Program-made: the position numbers and the translations under genes
The notes under the pieces: generated by a model
The model's input: the letters and a program-made list of their open reading frames with translations, nothing else
Told to the model about the DNA's origin: nothing
Database searches by the model: none
Part shown: positions 29,003-34,651 of the stretch, one piece after another
Position numbering within the stretch: position 1 is the stretch's first letter
How the letters are laid out: every line of letters starts with the position of its first letter
Origin: Phycisphaera sp.
Lineage (GTDB): Bacteria > Planctomycetota > Phycisphaerae > Phycisphaerales > Phycisphaeraceae
Reading direction: 5' to 3'
NCBI GenBank assembly: GCA_023300125.1
Contig: JALZVY010000242.1
Coordinates: forward strand, 1-34,651
Length of the DNA: 34,651 nucleotides

Positions 29003-29050
29003 GGCGGGGTCTCGGGAATGACGGGTGAAACGATGGGCCTGTACCGCAAG

Positions 29051-29086
29051 GCAACCGTTTGCGCTAGGCGGGCGTGCAAAGCGGTT
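29051..29086. promoter_or_regulatory. LacI-type operator-like sequence upstream of the glycosidase
   Basis: GCAACCGTTTGC (29051-29062) differs at one base from the GCAAACGTTTGC palindrome bound by several LacI/GalR regulators. A second half-similar stretch, GCAAAGCGGTT (29076-29086), pairs with AACCGTTTGC as a stem with one bulge. It lies 49-84 bases before the minus-strand start. Confidence 0.45.
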
Positions 29087-29183
29087 CAGTCATAGTTTAC
29101 GCCCTAAGAACAGATCCAGAGCCCGGACGGCCCCAAAACCATGCCTTCATGCGCTGCCCCGGGCCGGCGGTAAGATGGCCCCC

Positions 29184-29210
29184 GTGCCGCCACCCGACCC
29201 TGTCGCGTGA
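29184..29210 (+). CDS. Possible 8-codon leader ORF
   Basis: TAAGAT (29171-29176) is followed by seven bases and a GTG opening a short frame, M-PPPDPVA, that stops at 29210. It lies 35 bases before the 38-residue Lys-rich protein gene and could be a translated leader with three consecutive Pro codons. It may equally be chance. Confidence 0.2.
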   Translation: MPPPDPVA

Positions 29211-29245
29211 CCTTCGGCTTCTATTCGCCTGCCCAGGAGCCTCCC

Positions 29246-29362
29246 GTGGCCAACAAAGACCAAAACAACAAGAAGAGCTCGGCCAGCAACAAACCCAAGC
29301 TGACCGCAAAAGAAAAGAAAGCCAAGAAGGCTGAAAAAAAGGCGAAGAAAGGCATGGGCTAA
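29246..29362 (+). CDS. 38-residue Lys-rich small protein
   Basis: A GTG start is preceded by AGGAG (29235-29239) at six bases, and the frame reads MANKDQNNKKSSASNKPK then LTAKEKKAKKAEKKAKK and GMG before TAA. Fourteen of 38 residues are Lys and five of the last fifteen are Ala, like the tails of bacterial histone-H1-like or ribosome-associated proteins. Charge and size suggest nucleic-acid binding (inference). It has a promoter-like TAAGAT about 70 bases upstream. The tandem hairpins that follow at 29396 may end its transcript. Confidence 0.6.
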   Translation: MANKDQNNKKSSASNKPKLTAKEKKAKKAEKKAKKGMG

Positions 29363-29395
29363 CAGAGAGCTCGCCCCGTGCCCGCCGCCCGGGGG

Positions 29396-29490
29396 AGCCG
29401 CGCAGCGCGGGAGACGCGCGGCTTGCTTGGCTGTAGACCGGGCACCCCTGGACCTTCGGGTCTGGGGCTTGAGGGCCACCCCGAAGGGGG
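29396..29490 (+). other. Series of stem-loops after the Lys-rich protein gene
   Basis: AGCCGCGC (29396-29403) pairs with GCGCGGCT (29416-29423). Next, CCCC-TG-GACC-TTCG-GGTC-TG-GGG (29445-29467) forms a stem with a stable UUCG tetraloop. A third stem (ACCCC/GGGGG) lies around 29478-29490. No T-run follows the first two. The cluster could be a long 3' UTR or a separate structured RNA. Confidence 0.45.
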
Positions 29491-29522
29491 CAAAGGAAAT
29501 CCCTGAAAAAAGGCGGGGGGGG

Positions 29523-29602
29523 CTCGGGGAATCTCTGGTTTTCGTTGTTTTCGACGGTTTTTACTGCCCTCGGCTCTTGGCTGGGCGTATCTTTGGGCCG
29601 TC
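29523..29602 (+). promoter_or_regulatory. Conserved 80-bp upstream region, copy B
   Basis: Ungapped partner of 27132-27211. TATCTT (29588-29593) stands nine bases before the GTG start, exactly as in copy A. Confidence 0.6.
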
Positions 29603-29797
29603 GTGATTCGATCTGCACTCCGAGCTATTTTTCTGCCAGTGGGCGGCCCGCGCCGCACACTCCAGACGAAAACCCAGCGCGGGGCCAAGGCCCCTGAACG
29701 GGTGCTGGTGGGCTGCGGCTATGCGTCGCGCTGGCGCACGTTCAGACGGATTCAGTGGTGGTTGCGCCTGCTGCCGGTGCGGCTGCAGATGCTTTAG
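29603..29797 (+). CDS. Small Trp/Arg-rich protein, copy B
   Basis: A 64-residue paralogue of the protein at 27212-27418, with a GTG start at the matching place. N-terminal similarity is weak but kept at IFLPVG (copy A: FYIPLG). The C-terminal half shares RVLV, GY, RW, RI, WW and RLLPVRL. The variable middle and the kept ends, with silent codon changes, point to a protein under selection rather than a fresh duplication. Function unknown. Another hairpin cluster follows at 29820-29890. Confidence 0.6.
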   Translation: MIRSALRAIFLPVGGPRRTLQTKTQRGAKAPERVLVGCGYASRWRTFRRIQWWLRLLPVRLQML

Positions 29798-29819
29798 TGA
29801 TGCTCCGGGGCGCAGGACG

Positions 29820-29890
29820 GCGTAGGGGGGGCGCACCTTAAACACACGAGGCTACGCGGGCGAAGCGCCCTGGCGTGGGTTACTCACGCC
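29820..29890. other. Three adjoining stems after small-protein copy B
   Basis: GCGTAG (29820-29825) pairs with CTACGC (29852-29857); directly after it GGGCG-AAG-CGCCC (29858-29870); then GGCGTG-N7-CACGCC (29872-29890). The helices abut with zero or one base between them, as in compact structured RNAs. Confidence 0.45.
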
Positions 29891-30043
29891 CTGCTTCGGG
29901 GTTTGGGGGCAAGGCGTTGTGTGCAGGGTGTCAGCCGCATAGAGCTTGAAGCCTGAGCTGTTTCGGCGCCATTTTTCGTGTGATTTTCGGACGCATGCCG
30001 GGGCTGTGGCATCTGCGCGGCCGATCCGGGCGATAGGTGTGTT

Positions 30044-31012
30044 GTGTCGGCCCTCTTCGTTAACTCGGCCTTCAACGCGCCCTCCAACCCGAGCACTGCG
30101 GGGCTGGACTCGGTGGCCGCGCGCGCCAGCGCTGCCGGTGTTGCGACCCCCGACCCGCCCCCCCCGCGAGAGTCCGTCGCGGGATCAGGCGCCGGGACCC
30201 GCGCGAACGATTCGGTGGCGATTTCGCCCGAAGCCCGGGCGGCAGCCAACAGCGCCGCGGGCGCGACTGCGGCCCCGGGCGAATCCACCGCAGTTCAGGC
30301 TTCCTCCGCCCAAGAGCCACTGACCGAAGTCGACGCCGACGCCGAAGCAAGCGAATCAGCCGAAGACTTGTCCACTCCGCGCGGCACGGACGGCGAGCCG
30401 CTGACCGAAGAAGAAGAACGCCAGGTTGAAGAACTCGAAGCCCGCGACCGTGAGGTGCGTACCCACGAGCAAGCCCATATCGCTGCCGCCGGGCAGTATG
30501 CGCGGGGCGGTCCGACTTACAGCTTCGAGCAAGGCCCCGACGGCCGCCGCTACGCTGTGGGCGGCAGCGTAGAGATCGACACCACCGTCGAGGCCACGCC
30601 CGAAGAGAACCTGGCCAAATTTCAGGTCGTCCGCCGCTCCGCCTTGGCCCCGGTCGAGCCCTCGGCCCAAGACCGCCGCGTGGCTGCCTTGGCTTCGCAG
30701 CGCATCGCCGAGGCCCGGGCCGAGATCGCCGCTCAGGGCCAGGCCGAAGCAAGCGGGCAAGACCCCGAAGCGTCCGACGCACCCAATGCCCTGGGCGATG
30801 CTGAACAGAATGCGGCCCTGGCCGCAATCGACAGCATCGCCCAAAGTCCAGACGACGCGCCGGAAGACGCACCAGAGGGCGCCTCAGGCGACACGCCCAC
30901 CCGCAACGTCGCGTCGTCGTCCAGCAGTTCGCTTGGCGGCGACTTAAGCGGCGCCTTGGGCTTGGGGGCCGGCGGCTCCATCGGATCCGGCGTGCTCGAT
31001 CTTTTGGCGTGA
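30044..31012 (+). CDS. SprA-related putative metalloprotease (CJM1_0395-like)
   Basis: A 322-residue protein. The conserved core is at 120-230: LTEEEERQVEELEARDREVR, then THEQAHIAAAGQYARGGPTY, SFEQGPDGRRYAVGGSVEID and ASQRIAEARAEI. It contains HEQAH (residues 141-145), an HExxH zinc-binding motif, and matches the SprA-related/putative metalloprotease family. Flanks are low-complexity: an Ala/Ser/Pro-rich N-terminus and an Asp/Glu/Ala plus poly-Ser C-terminus ending in a Gly-rich stretch. No signal peptide is visible. The start is GTG with a GATAGG six bases before it. Enzymatic activity is not proven for the family. Confidence 0.8.
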   Translation: MSALFVNSAFNAPSNPSTAGLDSVAARASAAGVATPDPPPPRESVAGSGAGTRANDSVAISPEARAAANSAAGATAAPGESTAVQASSAQEPLTEVDADAEASESAEDLSTPRGTDGEPLTEEEERQVEELEARDREVRTHEQAHIAAAGQYARGGPTYSFEQGPDGRRYAVGGSVEIDTTVEATPEENLAKFQVVRRSALAPVEPSAQDRRVAALASQRIAEARAEIAAQGQAEASGQDPEASDAPNALGDAEQNAALAAIDSIAQSPDDAPEDAPEGASGDTPTRNVASSSSSSLGGDLSGALGLGAGGSIGSGVLDLLA

Positions 31013-31353
31013 ATGATGCGTGGCCACGTTTTTGAAAGCCAAAGAAGGTTTCACGCATAGGCGCAGAGTCGGCACGGTGCGGACGCAAGCGGTGGGGCTG
31101 GGCAACCTCAAACCTCATGGTGCGAAAATCGCTTTCTACTGCCTTTCTTGGTGCCTTTGCGTCTGTGTGTTAATGAGTTCGCCTGATCTGAAAAAACCAA
31201 AAACACGAAGAGAAATACAGAAATGTCACCACGCGGTCAGGCCCACAAAAAAAGCATGCCGGGGTACCCTTGGGTGACCCGGCATGCTGGACTATTTAAG
31301 GGCGATCCAACCATGCAGCGCTACACGGCCGATCAATCAAGCTTCGCCGTGCA
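31013..31353. other. Intergenic stretch with degenerate GCGCAGAG/CTTTGCG motifs
   Basis: No gene was found. Low-complexity motifs of the kind often scattered between genes appear in opposite orientation: CACGCATAGGCGCAGAG near 31052-31068 and GGTGCCTTTGCGTCTG near 31150-31165. The stretch ends with the terminator at 31246-31288. Confidence 0.5.
31246..31288 (-). terminator. Strong terminator for the DNRLRE protein gene
   Basis: On the minus strand AGCATGCCGGG pairs with CCCGGCATGCT (11 bp, extended by further pairs) and is followed by a run of seven T. It lies about 65 bases after the stop codon. Confidence 0.85.
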
Positions 31354-32997
31354 TTAACGGCGAATCATCCACTTCAGCCCTGGCACACGGTCGCGGTTGC
31401 CATTTTCGCTGGAACAAATCTGCACACCGTTGCTGTTCGTGTTTCGGACAAAGAAACGGATGTTGTTGTTTCGGTTGCTGTTGACGTAGCTGGTCACGTC
31501 CAACTCGTAGAACCCGCGGAAGCCCAGAGGCACCCGGTCCAAACGCGAGGTGGTGTTGCTCGGCTGGTTGCTACCGGTGATATTGCCTTCGTTGAAGTTC
31601 GACGTGCCGTACACGTCCAAGCTACCGTTTTCATTATTAGGCAGGTAGAGCCTCAGCACGGCAGCACGGACGGTGGCACTTCCTGGGGTAGGAAATCTAA
31701 AGTAACCCCTACGGCGCGAGGTGCCTGAGCCATTGGCAACCGTGATGGTTGAGTCCGAGCGAAAATTTCGGTTGCTGTCGCTACCTTGTCGCGTCTCTGC
31801 GTCGTGGGTGGCACCTCTGCTAGAAATCACCTGCCGCGGGCTCTGAATGGCGGCAACGCCAAGACCTTCCTCTCCCGCTCCGCTGTAATAGAGGTACAGC
31901 GAGCCGTCATCATCCTGAAACACATCGGGGTCACGCAGTTGGTTCACATTTGTCGCCGGACCGCCGACAGAAGGGCTCGGTGTACGCTGTCCCTCTTCCC
32001 AACCCCCGACTGCACGCAGCACCTCGGTGCCGGGGATGCTGACAGTCCAGTTGTTGAAGTTGCTGGTCAAGTTAATATTCGAAACGAAAATACGTTCCGG
32101 GCTGTCGCCGCGGATCGAGTAGAAGAGACGAAGGTTGTTGCCCTCTGTGAGCACGCCCGAGTGGCGCACGCGCCGGTCTGCTTCGGGCACTGCCGCACGA
32201 AGCAGGTTGCCGTTCGAACGTCCGGGCCAAAGCGAAGCCAAACTATTTCCGTTGTAGTAACCACTGGGGGGGCTCCAAGGGTTGTTAAAACTAGGAGCTC
32301 GAACCGGTCCTCCATCGTTGTTCACGGCGTAGAGCGTGTTGCGGTTGGTAAATACCTTGAAATACGACCCCCCGAGGCGTACCGGCTCGATATCGCCACG
32401 GCGGAAATTAAGACCATCATTGGAAGTATTCACAAAGCTATTTTGTGAGTTATTATCCTGGCCGTTGATACGGTAAGGCCCGCCGTGGTGGAAGTACATG
32501 ATGAACCGGCTGTTGGCTTCGTCCACATGCACGTCGGGCGAGGCGATGTGGTTGCGGCGCAGAGAGATGCCTTCATCGATATTGATGTTCGTGTTGTTGT
32601 TGTCCATCACACCGCGGCTGCCCACCGACGCGTCGGCGCGGTACAAGGTGAAGGGGCCGAATGCATCACGCGAGTAAGCCATGCGGATGTAACTGCCGGC
32701 GTGGTGGGCGAAGTAGAGGTAGTAACGGGCGTTGCGATCGGGCCGGTTACGGGTAGCGATAAAATTAGGGATGCGGACCATCGACGGGCCGTTGATGTTG
32801 TTCCCGTCGTCGCGGCGATTGCTGGGGAACATGTTCTGGGTGATGATCGGATTGCTATTGTTCAGTCGGATGACGTCGTTTTGGTCAAACTGCGCTGAAG
32901 CCGGTTGGGCGGCAAGGCTCGCGGCGGTGACCGCCGCCAGTGCGGCAACAGCCTCCGCGCGAAGCTTTAAGCCCATGTAGGAAAATTGTTTAAACAT
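31354..32997 (-). CDS. Secreted beta-propeller protein with C-terminal DNRLRE (CBM96-like) domain
   Basis: A 547-residue exported protein, probably a polysaccharide-active enzyme or binding protein. Signal peptide: VAALAAVTAASLAAQPASAQ. Residues 37-375 show propeller blades of GH43/GH117 style (RYYLYFAHHAGSYIRMAYSR; ASPDVHVDEANSRFIMYFHH; LRDPDVFQDDDGSLYLYYSG). Residues about 400-547 resemble a DNRLRE/CBM96-like domain (GYFRFPTPGSATVRAAVLRL; RGFYELDVTSYVN). The protein is very Asn-rich, and its DNA is visibly less GC-rich than its neighbours, which hints at acquisition. The ATG at 32997 is backed by GGAGAA at six bases. Substrate unknown. Confidence 0.8.
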   Translation of the reverse strand: MFKQFSYMGLKLRAEAVAALAAVTAASLAAQPASAQFDQNDVIRLNNSNPIITQNMFPSNRRDDGNNINGPSMVRIPNFIATRNRPDRNARYYLYFAHHAGSYIRMAYSRDAFGPFTLYRADASVGSRGVMDNNNTNINIDEGISLRRNHIASPDVHVDEANSRFIMYFHHGGPYRINGQDNNSQNSFVNTSNDGLNFRRGDIEPVRLGGSYFKVFTNRNTLYAVNNDGGPVRAPSFNNPWSPPSGYYNGNSLASLWPGRSNGNLLRAAVPEADRRVRHSGVLTEGNNLRLFYSIRGDSPERIFVSNINLTSNFNNWTVSIPGTEVLRAVGGWEEGQRTPSPSVGGPATNVNQLRDPDVFQDDDGSLYLYYSGAGEEGLGVAAIQSPRQVISSRGATHDAETRQGSDSNRNFRSDSTITVANGSGTSRRRGYFRFPTPGSATVRAAVLRLYLPNNENGSLDVYGTSNFNEGNITGSNQPSNTTSRLDRVPLGFRGFYELDVTSYVNSNRNNNIRFFVRNTNSNGVQICSSENGNRDRVPGLKWMIRR

Positions 32998-33543
32998 ATG
33001 TTCTCCAGGAAAAGGGGGGGGTATTAGAAGGAAAAGGCTCGCGCACGCTAAAAAAACCAAGTCAAAGCACACCGTGTGTGACAGCAGACAGCAAAGTCCA
33101 AGCCTATGAAGTATTAAAACCAATGGTACTGCATTTTTTCGGCCTGTGAAGTTGAATCGAGAAAAATTGATTTTTTCACCTTTTGAAATGCATCAGGAAG
33201 GGCGGACTCTCATCGACAGCGCCTTGGCGGCCGTCTCTGCGACTGCTTACTGGTGGATCGATAGACGACCCACGTGCGGGGTCAGAGCAAGCCGAGGGAC
33301 TCCCCCCGGCGCCAGCACCCCAAGCGTCCCCGACGCCTGCTGGGAAGATACGGGGTTTGGGACGCCCGGCACGGCATTGCCGTCAAAATGTAATGCCTAT
33401 GACGCCTGAAGCAGTTGTGGGCCGTGGGTTAAATTGTTAACTGCAAAAGATAGGCCAGAGCGTTTCCATCACGACGTCATGAATGCGTTGTTATGGGTGA
33501 GATGACACCCTGACTCCTTTCGTACCTGCTTAAGACATTCGTA
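32998..33543. other. Gene-free 546-bp stretch with possible structured leader
   Basis: The left part is AT-rich and must hold the promoter of the minus-strand gene. On the right, CCAGCA-CCCCAA-GCGTC-CCC-GACGC-C-TGCTGG (33312-33343) forms a two-part stem, ACGGC-ATT-GCCGT (33371-33383) a small hairpin, and GTTAA-ATTG-TTAAC (33428-33441) an inverted repeat. These precede the secreted-protein gene at 33544 and could be its leader. I could not match them to a known riboswitch. Confidence 0.4.
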
Positions 33544-34284
33544 ATGAAAACCAAACAATCCATGACGGTCTTTAATCTGCTCCGAAACGCGATCGGCCTC
33601 GCGGCCTGCGGCCTGATGGCAATGCCTGTTTGTGCTCAAAACGCCGACGTGAGCCGGGAAGAAAATCTCACCAGGCTCAAAACCGTAGATTTTCAGCTTG
33701 AACGCGGGGCCATCGTCAGCAGCAACGAATTCGCGTTTATCGCCGAAATCCTGGGGTCTTCGATTACGTCTGGATCGACTCCGATTCCGGTCACCGCTCA
33801 CCTGCGCGTGGAAAACAGCATCGTTTCGCCATGGGGTAATTTTGTGGATCCGGTGCGCGGCAATGTGAATACTCCCGAGCGTCCAGAGGTCTACCTGCAC
33901 CCCGAGATTCTTGAGGAAGGCGTGGGGGTGACGATCGGCGCACAGTCGTATATTCCATCGAGGCGGGGCAGATACTCCCGGCACATCTCGGCCAGCACAG
34001 CGTTTCAATCCGATTTTGTGATTGCGTTGCGCGACGGCGACCCGGTGCCAAACATCCAGGGGTTTAACGATCAGCAAAATGCGGTCGAGTTTGTTTCGGA
34101 CTACATCGTTGACGACCACATCCGGCTACACGACAACCAGGTGATCTACCTTTTCGAGCTGGGCACCGCGAACCTCAACAGCGCCGCGGCAGATTTCCAA
34201 GACCTGGTGGTGATTGTGACTTTGGCAGAAACGGTTGAAGAACTCGAAGAGGTGGTTTCTGGGCCGAGTCTAAACTACGACTAA
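33544..34284 (+). CDS. Secreted protein of unknown function
   Basis: A 246-residue protein. A signal peptide (AIGLAACGLMAMPVCAQ) precedes an acidic, beta-rich domain: VDFQLERGAIVSSNEFAFIA, RPEVYLHPEILEEGVGVTIG, AFQSDFVIALRDGDP, HDNQVIYLFELGT and FQDLVVIVTLAETVEELEEV. I do not recognise the fold. It could be a choice-of-anchor or carbohydrate-binding-type sandwich. It is divergent from the DNRLRE protein gene, 546 bp away, and has its own strong terminator. Confidence 0.7.
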   Translation: MKTKQSMTVFNLLRNAIGLAACGLMAMPVCAQNADVSREENLTRLKTVDFQLERGAIVSSNEFAFIAEILGSSITSGSTPIPVTAHLRVENSIVSPWGNFVDPVRGNVNTPERPEVYLHPEILEEGVGVTIGAQSYIPSRRGRYSRHISASTAFQSDFVIALRDGDPVPNIQGFNDQQNAVEFVSDYIVDDHIRLHDNQVIYLFELGTANLNSAAADFQDLVVIVTLAETVEELEEVVSGPSLNYD

Positions 34285-34335
34285 ACGTCACCCTTGCCTT
34301 CGCCATTGAGTGCCGCTGACGTTTCTCGCCACTTC

Positions 34336-34370
34336 AAAGACCCCGCAGACAGACGTCTGTGGGGTCTTTT
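34336..34370 (+). terminator. Rho-independent terminator after the secreted-protein gene
   Basis: AAAGACCCC-GC-AGAC pairs with GTCT-GT-GGGGTCTTTT around a short loop, with A-run and T-run on the two sides. Confidence 0.85.
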
Positions 34371-34557
34371 CGGTGAAGGCTTTAAGATATCCGGGGCAAG
34401 GCGAAGGCATGGTGGGTTCAAGCTTGAAGTGAAGCCTCCGGTGACATGGCAGAGAGGTGCGGTGAGCTCGCGCCTGTCCGCCGCTTGCGCGTCTTGCGGC
34501 GACGGCTTGCTGGTCGGGGGGCGGCCGTGGTTCGCCGCAAGGCATCGCTTCGCGAAT

Positions 34558-34593
34558 CACGGAGCACACGGAGCGCACGGAGACCACGGAGAA
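34558..34593. repeat. Four copies of a 9-bp CACGGAGNN repeat
   Basis: Units CACGGAGCA, CACGGAGCG, CACGGAGAC and CACGGAGAA follow one another. No gene was recognised between 34371 and the end of the window. Confidence 0.75.
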
Positions 34594-34651
34594 AGGCAGG
34601 AGACGCAAGCGGTCGGGAGGGCGGTGGTGTGGTCACGACATCAACGCCCGT

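Noticed and set aside
1-34651. tRNA, rRNA, CRISPR and complete insertion sequences
   Set aside because: I looked for T-loop GGTTCGA-type strings, repeat-spacer patterns and transposase motifs (DDE, HUH, serine recombinase) and found none.

Overview
The window is a GC-rich bacterial chromosome segment, most likely from a planctomycete of the Phycisphaerae type. That placement is an inference. It rests on a PEP-CTERM tail remnant, a prepilin with the FTLIEIL N-terminus followed by an 'IGGEW' segment, several secreted carbohydrate-active proteins, many small hypothetical genes, and gene starts that often lack a Shine-Dalgarno but have a -10-like hexamer six bases before the ATG. I see no rRNA, tRNA, CRISPR array, complete insertion sequence or phage module.

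Layout. 1-183: end of an SMP-30/gluconolactonase-like beta-propeller. 254-4656 (all minus): viroplasmin-type RNase HI, a DUF1232-like membrane protein, a D-Ala-D-Ala-ligase-like ATP-grasp enzyme, a putative zinc metallopeptidase (HETGH), a small protein of unknown function and a four-helix membrane protein. 4821-6749 (plus): secreted FKBP-type prolyl isomerase and an alpha/beta hydrolase. 6804-11164: WG-repeat protein, ArfB ribosome-rescue hydrolase, a voltage-gated K+ channel with a zinc-ribbon tail, a helix-turn-helix regulator and a basic coiled-coil protein. 11371-15743: secreted MsrA, a frameshifted prepilin, two small membrane proteins, a C-tail-anchored lipoprotein-like protein and a thioredoxin-like protein. 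15806-19432: DUF442-type phosphatase, B12-binding-like protein, a TetR/YHS divergent pair with a clear TetR operator, and an unknown basic protein. 19489-23678 (minus): receiver protein, sensor histidine kinase and a Tat-exported solute-binding protein. 23845-27015: sugar isomerase-like TIM barrel, and divergently an APC permease fused to EIIA-Ntr-like and TrkA_C-like domains.

From 27 kb the window becomes accessory in character. It holds two copies of a small Trp/Arg-rich protein gene with a matching 80-bp upstream region, a broken PEP-CTERM tail, a GH43-like glycosidase with a LacI-type operator-like site, a 38-residue Lys-rich protein, a SprA-like HExxH protein, a secreted beta-propeller/DNRLRE protein rich in Asn, and a secreted protein of unknown function. 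Several intergenic stretches here are dense in hairpins.

How the genes may work together. The solute-binding protein and histidine kinase are separated by 20 bp with no ABC permease nearby, so they may form a ligand-sensing pair with the receiver downstream (inference). TetR probably represses the YHS gene through the operator between its -35 and -10. The ATP-grasp/metallopeptidase run could make and cleave a peptide-like product (inference). The best candidates for something undescribed are the duplicated small-protein cassette, the dispersed AGAACGTG(T/C)AC repeat, and the hairpin-rich DNA around 29.4-29.9 kb.
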